Source of the DNA: Kribbella jiaozuonensis
GTDB taxonomy: Bacteria > Actinomycetota > Actinomycetes > Propionibacteriales > Kribbellaceae
Reading direction: 5' to 3'
DNA length: 64,000 nucleotides
Assembly (NCBI RefSeq): GCF_005233875.1
Contig: NZ_SZPZ01000001.1
Span: 1,860,001 to 1,924,000, forward strand
Each line of letters begins with the position of its first letter. Within the stretch, counting starts at the first letter, position 1. This document shows, piece after piece, positions 6,950 through 16,700 of this stretch. A program made the position numbers and the translations under genes. The notes under the pieces are model-generated. The model was not told the DNA's origin and made no database searches. It was given only the letters and a program-made list of their open reading frames with translations.

Positions 6950-7717
6950 ATGCAGAAGGTGGTTTCCAAGGACGGTACCGAGTTGGCGTACGACACGTAC
7001 GGCAGCGGGCCGGTCCTGGTGCTCGTCGCGGGCGGGTTCACCGAGCGCTCGCGGTACGTCGACGACGCCAAGGCGCTGTCGTCGGCATTCACCGTGGTGA
7101 ACTACGACCGGCGTGGTCGCGGCGACTCCGGCGACACCCTGCCGTACGCCGTGGAGCGCGAGTGGGAGGACCTGGAGGCGATCCGCTCGGCGACGGGTGC
7201 GCAGTACGCCTGTGCGTATTCGTCCGGGTCGATGGTGCTGCTGCAGGCCGGGCTGCCGTTCGAGAAGCAGGCGGTGCTGGAGCCGCCGTTCCGGGTCGAA
7301 GGCGCCCCGCCGGTGCCGGAGCGGTACGTCGAGCGGCTGCAGGAGTTCGTCGACGCCGGGAACCCTGGTGGGGCGGCTGAGCTGTTCATGGTCGAGGCAG
7401 TCGGCCAGCCGAAGGAGGCGGTCGACCAGATCCGGCAGACGCCGATGTGGGCCGGCATGGAGGCGATCGCGCACACCCTCGTGTACGACGGCCTGCAGAT
7501 GGGCGACAGCGCCGTACCGCATGAGCTGTTGGCGTCGGTCGACGTACCGACGCTGGCGATGTTCAGCAACGCCAGTCCGGACTGGTTGAAGGAGGCGGCA
7601 CGGCAGGCGGCTGAGACGCTCCCGCATGGATCGCTGGAGGGGCAGGACGGAACGTTCCACACGCTGCCGCCGGAGACCATGGCCCGGGTGCTGACGGGCT
7701 ACTTCCTGAGCGCGTGA
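6950..7717 (+). CDS. Alpha/beta-hydrolase fold protein
   Basis: A 255-residue alpha/beta hydrolase. Visible features are LAYDTYGSGPVLVLVAGG (strand 3 and oxyanion loop), NYDRRGRGDSGDT (strand 4 motif), and a nucleophile elbow AYSSGS at about residues 91-96 in which the first Gly of GxSxG is Ala. A catalytic His is likely in GTFHTLPPE near the C-terminus. ATG 6950 has AAAGGAG upstream. Substrate unknown; the family includes esterases, haloperoxidase-like and lactone hydrolases. The promoter region holds a perfect CRP-type site. The gene's end overlaps the 3' end of the decayed acyltransferase on the other strand. Confidence 0.8.
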   Translation: MQKVVSKDGTELAYDTYGSGPVLVLVAGGFTERSRYVDDAKALSSAFTVVNYDRRGRGDSGDTLPYAVEREWEDLEAIRSATGAQYACAYSSGSMVLLQAGLPFEKQAVLEPPFRVEGAPPVPERYVERLQEFVDAGNPGGAAELFMVEAVGQPKEAVDQIRQTPMWAGMEAIAHTLVYDGLQMGDSAVPHELLASVDVPTLAMFSNASPDWLKEAARQAAETLPHGSLEGQDGTFHTLPPETMARVLTGYFLSA

Positions 7718-8250
7718 ACTGGTCGGCCGGGGGTTGCCCGGTCCAGTAGGCGTTTGAGGCGTGGTGCGAGCGGCCGCTCGACGCCGTAGTGCAATGCGGC
7801 CGCAAGGCCGATCATCAGCAGCATCGTGGCGGCGACCAGGAGGACGTGGTTCACCTGGTCGCCGAGGCGCTCGAAGATGATGAAGCCGATATGTGGGCCA
7901 GCATGATCGCGAAGATCGCGATGATGATCGCGTTGCGCCGTACCGATGGATCAGGCGGAGGGCCGTACCGGCGATGAATTGGTGCGAGAACTGGGTGTTG
8001 AGTACCAGATCAGTTGCGTGCGGCAACAGTCCGTCTCGAAGACCAAGGTCCCGGCGAGCCAGGCCCAGAGGAAGATCGTCAGATTCGCCAGGTACTCCGG
8101 AAGCGAGACCGGGAATCGCCCTTGGCTGAAGGCAACGGACACAGATCGACGCCGAGATACCCGTAGCGCGCGACGACATCCACCTGTGGGAAGCGCATCG
8201 CCGACGTGCCATCGCGGCAGGTGCTTGCGATCGTCAGTCCACGGCACGAT
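7699..8250 (-). pseudogene. Decayed acyltransferase 3 (OafA-like) gene
   Basis: No intact gene covers this stretch, but minus-strand fragments in at least three frames read in order as a membrane acyltransferase. From 5' to 3' these are ARYGYLGVDL near 8155-8185 (the usual N-terminal GVDLFF motif, cut off), LPEYLANLTIFLWAWLAG near 8040-8100, FIAGTALRLIHRYGATR near 7930-7980, and LLMIGLAAALHYGVERP with LAPRLKRLLDRATP near 7715-7830, ending at a TAG at 7701-7699. The segment is far too short for the roughly 350-residue family, so internal deletions and frameshifts both occurred. The bases between the hydrolase and the DnaN gene hold nothing else that I can recognise. Confidence 0.7.
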
Positions 8251-8275
8251 TCGGTCGTACGACCTGCGGATGACG

Positions 8276-9409
8276 TCAGGTCGGCAGGCGCATCGGCATC
8301 AGGATGTAGGCGGAATCTGGTGTGGGTGCGTCGTCGGGGGAGCGGAGGCCGGTCAGGTTGGCCGGCTTGGTCGTCTGGGTGAAGGCGAACTGTGCGATCG
8401 GCGTACCGAGTGAGGCGAGTCCGTCGAGCAGGTAGCCGGCGTTGAAGCCGGTCACCACCGGCTCGCCGGTCAGCGTGACCTCAACGGACTCCGACGCCTG
8501 AGCCTCCTCACCGTTGCCTGCGTCAAGCGTCGCCAGACCGTCCGCGAACGTGAGCCGCACCGGCGCCGACCGCTCAGCCACCAGCGCGACTCGCTTGACC
8601 GCCTCGACGAGCGCGGCGGTGTCCACGGTGACTGTGCTGGTGATCGCGTTCTCTGCCGGGATCAGGCTGCGCACCCTGGGGAACTCGCCGTCGATCAGCC
8701 GGCTGGTCGCATGCCGGCCGCCGCCTTCGAACCCGATCAACCCGTCCCCTGTGCGGGTCGAACCGAGCGCAAGCGTGAGCTCATGACCTGCCATCGCCTT
8801 CGCCACGTCGGCGAGCAGCTTCGCCGGGACCAGCGCGTTGGCCTCGACGCCGGCATCGATCGGCTGCCACGGGAACGACCGCAGCGCCAACCGGTAGCGG
8901 TCGGTGGCGAGCAAGGAGATCGTCGATCCACGGATCTCCAGCCGGATCCCCGTGAACACCGGCAGCGTGTCATCCCGACCAGCTGCGCTCACCACCTGCG
9001 AGACGGCCCGCGAGAACACCTCTCCGTCGACCACTCCGCTTGCCTGCGGAATCACCGGCAGCGGCGGATACTCATCGAGCGGCAGCGTGTGCAACATGAA
9101 CCGGGCCGCGCCGCTACTCACCTGGACCCGAGCCGCCTCACCGCTCAGATCCACGGAGTCCCGCGGCATGCTCTTGCAGATGTCCGAGAGCAGCCGACCG
9201 GAGACCAGCACCCGTCCCTCGTCGGCCACCTCCGCCGGCACACTCACCCGTGCCGAACTCTCGTAATCGAACCCGGACAACGTCACCTGCCCGTCGGCCG
9301 CCTCCACCACCATCCCGGCCAGGATCGGCACACTCGGCCGACTGGGCAACCCGCGCGCCACCCATCCAACCGCCTCGGCCAGCACCTCACGCCCGACTCG
9401 CACCTTCAT
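8276..9409 (-). CDS. DNA polymerase III beta-subunit (sliding clamp) paralogue
   Basis: A 377-residue protein with the three-domain DnaN clamp fold. Family landmarks are LAEAVGWVARGLPSRPSVPILAG (written in two parts: LAEAVGWVARGLP, SRPSVPILAG), GFDYESSARVSV, LLATDRYRLALR in domain 2, and FNAGYLLDGLASL near the start of domain 3. The C-terminus is YILMPMRLPT, close to the usual YLLMPVR. The start ATG 9409 has GGAGG upstream. It is a single gene: no dnaA, recF or gyrB lies next to it, as would be expected for the primary clamp gene. It is therefore probably a second clamp, perhaps for repair polymerases. Length and motifs are complete. Confidence 0.88.
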   Translation of the reverse strand: MKVRVGREVLAEAVGWVARGLPSRPSVPILAGMVVEAADGQVTLSGFDYESSARVSVPAEVADEGRVLVSGRLLSDICKSMPRDSVDLSGEAARVQVSSGAARFMLHTLPLDEYPPLPVIPQASGVVDGEVFSRAVSQVVSAAGRDDTLPVFTGIRLEIRGSTISLLATDRYRLALRSFPWQPIDAGVEANALVPAKLLADVAKAMAGHELTLALGSTRTGDGLIGFEGGGRHATSRLIDGEFPRVRSLIPAENAITSTVTVDTAALVEAVKRVALVAERSAPVRLTFADGLATLDAGNGEEAQASESVEVTLTGEPVVTGFNAGYLLDGLASLGTPIAQFAFTQTTKPANLTGLRSPDDAPTPDSAYILMPMRLPT

Positions 9410-9499
9410 GCCGCACTCCTCCCCATCTCGAAGTACGACTCAATCAGCAGCCACCGACAATTCCTGTTCAGGCACGACTTCCGGGTCCATGCTGGTGCC

Positions 9500-10495
9500 A
9501 TGGGCGCTGCTTTCCTGGTGTCCTCTCTGGGGTGGGGGCTTCTTCTTCTGGTCGTTGGCGGATGTTCGGGCGGGGCGGACCCGGCACCTGCCGGACCGGC
9601 CACTGTCTCGGTGAGTCCGACGCGTACGGCGAGCTATTCCGCGCGTACTCAGACCGTCATCGCGATCGAGAACGCGGACGGGCTGACCGCGGCGGGTGGA
9701 GCGCTCTGGGTGAAGACCGACGACGGGCGCGTCGTACGGATCGATCCGGCGACCAACCGGACCACCGGGGAGCTCAAGCTCGATACGAACTCCGACCCGA
9801 GCGACTACTGCCAGGGCATCGGGACGGACCAGGCGGCCGTCTGGGCGTGTGCAACGACCGACCAGGGGACGGATGTCGTCAAGATCGATCCGGCGAGCAG
9901 GCGGATCGTACGGCGGGTTGCCGTGGGGAAGGTGTTCGACCAGCTGGCGCTGCCGTCGACTGCGCGCGGGTTGTGGGTGCTGAGCGGGTCCGACGTGAAC
10001 CTTGTCGACCAGGTGACCGGGCGAGTGACGAAGTACCCGCTCGGCGTGCGCTGTCTTCAGTTGGCTGCCTCCGGGGAGTTGGTCGTCGCGACCTCGTCGA
10101 CAGAGAACGCTGTGATCGCGCTCGATGCCGGCAACGGGTCTGTGATCGCGCGTACGACGTTGCCTGCGCCGCGGCTCGCGGCCGTCAGTGGGTCCGACAT
10201 CTGGGTCGACACCAGCGACGGCCTGGTCCGGCTGTCGCGGGAGTTGAGCGTCAAGGCGAAGTACCCCAGCCTCGGCGCCGGCGTGGGAGGCGATCTGGTC
10301 GCCACGCCAGACGCTGTCTGGCTGCGGGCCGGCAACGGCATCATCACCCGGCTGGATCCGTCGACCGGTCAGGCTGTCGAGCAGGTCGCCCCCGACGGCC
10401 AGCAGATCACCGCAGGCAGCATGCTGATCGCGTACGACAGCATCTGGACGACGTCCGGCGACGAGGGGACTCTGACCCGGCTGCGGCTCAGCTGA
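9500..10495 (+). CDS. Lipoprotein with beta-propeller repeats
   Basis: A 331-residue exported protein. The N-terminus is a lipoprotein signal ending LLLLVVGGC, so Cys about 27 would carry lipid, followed by a Ser/Thr/Pro linker. The rest contains repeated units with GALWVKTDDGRVVRIDPATN, AVWACATTDQGTDVVKIDP, GLWVLSGSDVNLVDQVTG and SDIWVDTSDGLVRLS, typical of YVTN/PQQ-like propellers that bind ligands or partners on the outer face of the membrane. ATG 9500 was chosen as the start of the signal peptide; no strong RBS is seen. The last eight bases overlap the convergent P-loop gene. The ligand is unknown. Confidence 0.7.
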   Translation: MGAAFLVSSLGWGLLLLVVGGCSGGADPAPAGPATVSVSPTRTASYSARTQTVIAIENADGLTAAGGALWVKTDDGRVVRIDPATNRTTGELKLDTNSDPSDYCQGIGTDQAAVWACATTDQGTDVVKIDPASRRIVRRVAVGKVFDQLALPSTARGLWVLSGSDVNLVDQVTGRVTKYPLGVRCLQLAASGELVVATSSTENAVIALDAGNGSVIARTTLPAPRLAAVSGSDIWVDTSDGLVRLSRELSVKAKYPSLGAGVGGDLVATPDAVWLRAGNGIITRLDPSTGQAVEQVAPDGQQITAGSMLIAYDSIWTTSGDEGTLTRLRLS

Positions 10496-11072
10496 AGTAG
10501 ATGCGTGCCACGTTGTTTGCCTGAGCCCGCGTGAGCACCTCAGCGGACAGAGCGCCGGGTACGACGTACCCCGGATCCTCAGCGGCCTTGGCGACCAGGT
10601 CGGGCCATCTCTGGCAGTGCGTTGCCATGCTGCCTGTCCGTACGACGCGTCCGCGGGCCCATTGGCCGGAGCGCGCCACATCGCCGGGGACGTCGAGCAG
10701 GATGAGGTGCGAGGGCAGTCCGGCCCGACGCGCCCGCCAGCCGAGCAGTCGGCGTACCCAAGGCCTGGTCGCGCAGTCGTGCACGACCAGCGGGCCTCCG
10801 CCTGGACGCATGGCCGTCAGCACACGCGCGTAGTACGCGAGGTGCAACAGAGGGCGCCACCATGCATAGGGCACCCGGCCCAGCACTCGCATCCAGCGGG
10901 CACGCAAGCGCTCCGAGTCGAACACCCGGACGCCGCCGTGGTCCGCGCCGACCGGGTAGAGCCGCCGGAGCAGAGTGGTCTTCCCGGCACCCGGAATCCC
11001 GGCGAGGATCACCAGCGCGTCCGCGGCGTACCGCAGGTCCCGCAAACCGTTTGTCGTATGAAGGACGCTCAC
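10488..11072 (-). CDS. P-loop ATPase/kinase-like protein
   Basis: A 194-residue protein with an N-terminal Walker A, GIPGAGKTTLLRRLYP at about residues 20-35, and a second acidic strand LVVHDCATRP, as in small P-loop kinases of the AAA_33/zeta-toxin-like class. An arginine-rich stretch (ARSGQWARGRVVR) could form the lid. GTG 11072 is preceded by CGGGAG; the frame stays open further upstream, so the start is uncertain. Possible roles are phosphorylation of a small molecule or nucleotide. No toxin-antitoxin partner is visible next to it. Confidence 0.65.
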   Translation of the reverse strand: MSVLHTTNGLRDLRYAADALVILAGIPGAGKTTLLRRLYPVGADHGGVRVFDSERLRARWMRVLGRVPYAWWRPLLHLAYYARVLTAMRPGGGPLVVHDCATRPWVRRLLGWRARRAGLPSHLILLDVPGDVARSGQWARGRVVRTGSMATHCQRWPDLVAKAAEDPGYVVPGALSAEVLTRAQANNVARIYFS

Positions 11073-11243
11073 AACTCCCGAAGCCACCACACCGGCCTTT
11101 CCGTCACCTGTCAGTACAGATAAGACGAACCAGCTCACACCACCGCTCCGTGAGAACACTGAGAAGTGCTTAGGAACTCGCTGAGGGAATCTCTGCCGGT
11201 GCGATCCTGTTGTCCGCAGCAGGCCGAGTGTCGGGAGGACGAG

Positions 11244-11843
11244 ATGCAGTTCCTGGTCACGATGACCACGCAGGTTCCGGAGGGCGTGACGGAGGCGGAG
11301 GTCGACGAGGTGCGTGGCCGAGAGACGGCTCACTCGCGTGCGCTCGCCGCGGCGGGGCAGCTGCTTCGGCTGTGGCGGCCGCCGCTCCAACCTGGCGAGT
11401 GGCGCACCTTTGGTCTGTTCGAGGCTGAGGATGCCGAGCAGTTGGAAGAGGTGCTGGCTTCGATGCCGCTCCGAATCTGGCGCCATGACGACGTCATGCC
11501 GCTCGCCGCGCATCCGAATGACCCCAAGACGCCGACTCCGTTGCGCGCGGACGCAACGGAGTACTTCACCATCTTCAGACTGACGATCCCGGAAGGCACT
11601 CCGTCCGAGCTGGCCGACGAGAAGGTTGCCGGCGAGGCACGGCGCACCCGCGAGCTCGCCGCCGAGGGGAAGCTGGTCCGCCTGTGGAGGCGCGGTGACG
11701 GCCCCGCTCTGGGATTGTGGCAAGCCGGTAGCGCCGAGGAGCTGGCGACGATCCTCGAGTCGCTTCCGCTGTCGGACTGGCTCGAGACCGACGTCGTCCC
11801 GCTGACGGTCCACCCGAGTGATCCGGCGCACGCAGCAGCCTGA
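11244..11843 (+). CDS. Tandem muconolactone-isomerase-like protein
   Basis: A 199-residue protein made of two copies of the same about 90-residue ferredoxin-like unit. Copy one (residues 1-93) has MQFLVTMTTQVPEG, RALAAAGQLLRLWRPP, FGLFEAEDAEQLEEVL, SMPL and DDVMPLAAHPND. Copy two (about 107-193) has FTIFRLTIPEG, RELAAEGKLVRLWR, LGLWQAGSAEELATIL, SLPL and TDVVPLTVHPSD. This is the pattern of muconolactone delta-isomerase (MIase), which normally is a single-domain decameric enzyme of catechol breakdown. No other catechol-pathway gene is near, so a different substrate is likely. ATG 11244 follows GGGAGGA. Duplication and fusion are seen directly; function is inference. Confidence 0.78.
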   Translation: MQFLVTMTTQVPEGVTEAEVDEVRGRETAHSRALAAAGQLLRLWRPPLQPGEWRTFGLFEAEDAEQLEEVLASMPLRIWRHDDVMPLAAHPNDPKTPTPLRADATEYFTIFRLTIPEGTPSELADEKVAGEARRTRELAAEGKLVRLWRRGDGPALGLWQAGSAEELATILESLPLSDWLETDVVPLTVHPSDPAHAAA

Positions 11844-11860
11844 TCTGCGGCGGAAATGGC

Positions 11861-11933
11861 GCGCCCGGCAGGATTCGAACCTGCGACCCACAGATTAGAA
11901 GTCTGTCGCTCTATCCAGCTGAGCTACGGGCGC
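11861..11933 (-). tRNA. tRNA-Arg (anticodon UCU)
   Basis: The 73-base reverse complement folds as a tRNA. The acceptor stem is GCGCCCG with CGGGCGC, the D arm contains AGCTCAGCTGGATAGAGC, the anticodon stem ACAGA/TCTGT encloses CTTCTAA with anticodon TCT, and the T loop is GGTTCGAATCC. CCA is not encoded. It decodes AGA, with AGG by wobble. Confidence 0.97.
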
Positions 11934-12080
11934 GTGGCAGGGAAGAGTCTCTCAGATCGGCGGGTGATCCCGCCTCTGGGTTCCTGATCGGCGCGGTTCG
12001 AGCGCGGACGAAGTACAGGGTTGTCGTTCCATCCCGGTAACGCTGAGTGGGTGGTCCTGCCGGTTGATCGGCACCCCAAC

Positions 12081-12094
12081 TAGGCTTCGGGGCA
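12081..12094 (+). promoter_or_regulatory. -10 element of a probable leaderless transcript (PrsW-like gene)
   Basis: TAGGCT at 12081-12086 lies seven bases before ATG 12094, so transcription would begin at or next to the start codon. The 14 bases CTAGGCTTCGGGGC recur exactly at 46588-46601 before another gene. Confidence 0.5.
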
Positions 12095-13701
12095 TGAGTC
12101 ACCCCTCACCAGGCCCGGCAGGCACGCCGCAACCCGCGGCGGGGTCGGCGTACTCGCCCGGCGGACCGTACCCGCAGCCGAACATGCTCGGCAGCCATCC
12201 GGTCCCCGGCCAGCGCCGCAACCAGGGCGTCCTGATCGGCATCGTGATCGCGGTGGTGTTCGCGATCGCGGGTCTGGTGATCTTCGGCATCGTGGCCAAG
12301 TCGACCGGTGCGGGCGGCTTCACCTGGGGTCTGATCTTCGCGTTCGTCCCGGTCATCCCGGTCATCGCGCTCTATCTCTGGCTGGACCGGTACGAGCCGG
12401 AGCCGACGAGGTACATCGTCTTCGCGCTCTGCTGGGGCGCCTTCATCGCCACGCTGGCCGCGATCTTCATCAACACCGAGGTGTCGCACCGGCTGGCCGA
12501 GACCGGCGTCGGCGGCGACCGGTCCGCGGTCTTCGTCGCCCCGCCGGTGGAGGAGTTCGCCAAGGGGTCCGTGATCCTGCTGCTGGCGCTGGTACGCCGC
12601 AAGGAGTTCGACGGCATCATCGACGGCCTCGTGTACGCCGGCATGGTCGGCGTCGGCTTCGCCTTCACCGAGAACATCCTGTACTACGGCCGCGTGTTCA
12701 ACACGCTCTCCGAGGAGGCCGGCAGCGACGCCGGTCTGCGCGGTGCGTTCGCACTGTTCATCATCCGCGGCGTGATCTCGCCGTTCGCGCATCCACTCTT
12801 CACGTCGTTCACCGCGATCGGGATCGGCGTCGCGATACGCCACCGAAGTACCGTGGTCCGTTTTCTCGCGCCGGTCGTCGGGTACCTGGCTGCGGTACTG
12901 GCGCACGCCTCCTGGAACGCATCCGCGAGCTGGGCCGGTGGCGGGGGCTTCATCGTCGCGTACCTGTGTCTGATGGTGCCGCTGTTCATCTGCCTGGTCG
13001 TCTTCGCGCTCGTGATGCGATCACGGGAGGGACAGATGATCGCGTCCCGGTTGTACGACTATGTGCGGTTCGGATGGCTGGTTCCACAAGACGTTCCACT
13101 GATAGCCACGCTGCGAGGGCGCAAGGCGCTGCGGCAGAACGCCCGGCGGTACGGGCCCCAGGCGGAAGCGGCCGCGAAGGCGTTCCAGCACAACGCGACC
13201 GAGCTGGCGTACCTGCGGGACAAGATCGTCCGCCAGGTGATCGGGCCGGATGCACTACAAACGGAGAAGCAGTTGCTGGACGAGCTGCGGGAGCGGAGGC
13301 CGAGCGTGCCGTTCCCTCCGATGCCCGCGTTCGCACAGGCGGCTCCGCAGTACGCCGGGGGCGCTTTTCCGCCTGGTGCTCCCGGCATGCCGATGGGGCA
13401 GATGGGTTCTGGAGCTCCGATGGGTCCGGGTGGTCCGATGGGGCAGGCTCCGATGGGGCCGGGTGGTCAAATGGGGCCTGGCGGGGCCGGGCAGGTGTCC
13501 GGTGGTCCGGGTCCTGGGGTGCCGGGGGGTGGCGCCGGGGAGGGCACATACCCGCGGCCGCAGGACGGTTATCCGCCCTCTCAGCCGGGGTATCCGTCGG
13601 GGCAACCCGGTTACCCAGCCGGTCAGTCCGGTTACCCACCGGGACCCCCCGGTCAGCAAGGACCGCCGGGAGGATACGGTCCGTATCCACCACCGCAGTG
13701 A
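12094..13701 (+). CDS. PrsW-family intramembrane metalloprotease
   Basis: A 535-residue polytopic protein. A proline-rich cytoplasmic N-terminus (about 45 residues) is followed by eight or so membrane helices up to about residue 320. Catalytic-type motifs are PPVEEFAKG (the EE of PrsW), FAFTENILYY, FAHPLFTSF and LAHASWNAS. The C-terminal part (about 330-400) is a soluble helical segment, and the last 130 residues are low-complexity: G/M/P repeats, then repeated GYP units. PrsW cleaves anti-sigma factors in Bacillus; actinobacterial members are less studied. No sigma factor is adjacent. ATG 12094 is probably leaderless. The dynamin-like pair follows in the same direction after 90 bases. Confidence 0.85.
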   Translation: MSHPSPGPAGTPQPAAGSAYSPGGPYPQPNMLGSHPVPGQRRNQGVLIGIVIAVVFAIAGLVIFGIVAKSTGAGGFTWGLIFAFVPVIPVIALYLWLDRYEPEPTRYIVFALCWGAFIATLAAIFINTEVSHRLAETGVGGDRSAVFVAPPVEEFAKGSVILLLALVRRKEFDGIIDGLVYAGMVGVGFAFTENILYYGRVFNTLSEEAGSDAGLRGAFALFIIRGVISPFAHPLFTSFTAIGIGVAIRHRSTVVRFLAPVVGYLAAVLAHASWNASASWAGGGGFIVAYLCLMVPLFICLVVFALVMRSREGQMIASRLYDYVRFGWLVPQDVPLIATLRGRKALRQNARRYGPQAEAAAKAFQHNATELAYLRDKIVRQVIGPDALQTEKQLLDELRERRPSVPFPPMPAFAQAAPQYAGGAFPPGAPGMPMGQMGSGAPMGPGGPMGQAPMGPGGQMGPGGAGQVSGGPGPGVPGGGAGEGTYPRPQDGYPPSQPGYPSGQPGYPAGQSGYPPGPPGQQGPPGGYGPYPPPQ

Positions 13702-13791
13702 CTGCCACCCGTCCACGCCGCCAAACGGGGATGACGATGACTTTGCTTCTGCGCTGTCCGACCGGGCACTCTGTGCTCGTGGGCGGACGAC

Positions 13792-16700
13792 GTGGCTGAC
13801 ACCAGGTCAGCAGCTGGTGAAGGTTCGGAACCGCGGGTTCCGAACCAGGATCAGCCTGCCCAGGAGCTGGCGAACCTCATCGCCCAGTCCACCCCCAAGT
13901 CCCGAGGCTTCTGGCGCCGCCGCTTCAGGAAGACCACCGACGAGCCCGCCACACAGCCTGAGCCGGCCGACGGTTCAGTCACGCCTGCCTCCAAGGACCG
14001 TGCGACGGAGGACGGCGCTGCTAAGTCTGCCCAGCCTTCAGCAGCCCCTGAGTCGACCGAGCCCGCGGTGAGCACCTCCGGGGACCCCAAGCCCGCAGAA
14101 ACAGCAGACAAGGCGACTGAGACCCCCGCCAAGGACTCTGAGCAGCCGGCGACAACTGACGCGCCTTCCGAGGACGACTCCGCGTCGACAACCGCGGAGA
14201 CCGCGTCCACCGCCGACGGGTCGAACTCCAGCGACCCGTCCACCTCGACCGACCCGTCGCACGCCGAGCACGCCGCGGCCCAGGCCGGCGACGGCGAGGC
14301 GCAGGCTGGTGACGGCGCGGCCCAGGCCGGTGACGGCGCGGCGCAGGCATCCGACGACGCCGCACGAGTCGGCGAAGACGACACGCAGGTTGGCGAAGGC
14401 GCCACACAGGCTGAGGTCACCGCACAGGCCGGTGAAGGGGCCGCGCAGGCTGGTGAGCACGACGCCCAGGGCGGTGACGGCACCGCGCAGGCTAGTGAGC
14501 ACGCCGTACACGACGCTGAGCACGCTGCGCGGGCCGGTGAGGACACCGCGCGGGCCAGTGAGGGGCCGGCAGAGGGCACTGAGGGCACCGCAGCGGCGGG
14601 TGAAGGTCGCGCGCACGGCGGCGCTGAGGGCGCGGCTGAGGGCAGCGAGGGTGCCTTGCGGGGCGGTGAAGGTGGCGCGGACGGCGTTGATGGCAGCGCG
14701 GTGCGGGACGGTGGCGCGGCGGGATCGCGCGCGGAAGGTGCCGACGTACCGGATGTGACTGCTGAGGAGCGGCCGCGGGTGGGTGTCGTGTACGAGCCGG
14801 ACGAGTCGCCTGACGGCTTTCCGCTCGAGTATGGCAACATCATCATCGGCCTCCCCAAGCAGGCGGAGAACGCCACTCAGGACGCCGCGAGCGCCCAATC
14901 TGATGGTGCTGCAGAAGGCACGGCGGAGCACGCGGACTCTGGAACGGCGGATGCCGCGTCCGCCGACGAGACCGCAGATGAGCCCGCGGAAGACGGGTCC
15001 GACGCCGCACACGAGTCGACCGAAGACGCCACGGGCGAGGCGGCCGACGCTGAGGGCGAGGCGGACGGCACCCCCGAGGCGGGCGACGGCACTGGCGAGT
15101 CCGGCGACAGCACCGGCGAGTCCGGCGACAGCACCGGCGAGGCGGACGACGGGCAGGGTGAGCCGGCGAATGCGGCTGCAGACGAGACCGACGGTCAGCC
15201 ATCACATGGCGTCGAGTCGGCAGGTGACGTCGAGGACGCGGAGGAAGTTGCGCCGAGTTCGGCCGATGACACCAACGACGGCGGGCACGCGGCGGAGACC
15301 GGGAGCGCCGACGAGGCGACGAACGAGTCCGCGAGCGACGGCGCAGGCGAGCTGACGGACGACGGCGGACGTGAGCTGGCGGACGACGGCTCAGACGGGT
15401 CAGCGGGAGACGGCTCGGATGGGTCGACAGGCGACGCTGAGGGCGAACCGGTGGACGACGGCTCGGGCGAGGCTGGTGCTGAGGCGGGTGCTGCGGAGGA
15501 CGCAGGTGCTGGGGACAGCGCGGCGGACGGTGGCTCGGATGAGGCGGTCGGTGAGGCTGGAGAGCCCACGGCCGCTGCTGCTGATGGTGCTACTGGTGCG
15601 ACCGGGCGGCACTCTGCTGGCGGGGCGGCGGCTGGTGTGGCTGACGCGGCGGTTGCTGGTGCGGATGGCACGCCTGATGACGTGGGTGATGAGGCTGCAG
15701 AGCACGCCGCGGTGGGCGGTGCGTCTGATGAGGCGGCTGAGCAGGCAGTCGATGGGGCTGTTGAGGCGGCGCCAGATGGTGGCGGGGACGCGGCGGCTGA
15801 TGGTGGCGGGGATGCGGCGGCTGACTCTGCCGATGAGTCCGCGGGTGATGTTGCGGATGGATCTGCTGGTGACGCTGGGGCTGTAGATGGTGGTGCCGCG
15901 GGTGAGTTGGCGGATGAGGCTGGCGGTGCGGGGGATGGGGCTGCTGGCTCGGCGGATGAGGGTGATGCCGGGTCGGGTGATGGTGGCGGTGATGAGTCGG
16001 CTGGTGCATCCGAGGATCCAGCGGCTGGCGATGGAGTAGCTGGCGGTGATGCCGGTGATGCGTCGGCTGGGGATTCCGATGATGCGGGTGAGGGGGAAGA
16101 GGAGCTGACGGCGGCGCAGTTGGCGGAGCGGTTGGCGGCTGAGCAGGCTGCTATGGCTTTGATTACTGCGTTGATGAAGTTGCGGGGTGTGTTGGCGGGG
16201 AGTCGGTTGCCGCTGCAGGTTGTGGGGGCTGACGAGGCTCGGCAGCAGCAGAAGGCGATGTTGGATCAGCTGGATGACTACCTGTTGCCTCGGCTGGTGC
16301 AGCTTGAGGCGCCGGTGCTGGCGGTGGTTGGTGGATCGACCGGGGCCGGGAAGTCGACGCTGGTCAACACTGTCATCGGCAAGGTTGTCAGCGAGCCTGG
16401 TGTGTTGCGGCCGACTACTCGGTCGCCGGTGCTGATTCATCACCCGGCGGATGCGGACTGGTTCGTGGGTGACCGGGTGCTGCCGGGGATGGCGCGGACG
16501 AGGTCGGACGAGCCGGGTGGCATGGAGGATGCGGGGCAGCTGCGGTTGGTTGCCGCTGACACCGTTCCGCGCGGGCTCGCGATCCTGGACGCGCCGGACA
16601 TCGACTCTGTCGTCGAGGCGAACCGTGATCTCGCGACCCAGCTGCTCGCGGCCGCCGACCTCTGGCTGTTCGTCACGACGGCGGCGCGGTACTCCGACGC

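Noticed and set aside
14275..16100. Repeat array as a possible CRISPR
   Set aside because: Units are 21 bp, contiguous and in frame, without spacers or cas genes; they encode heptads.
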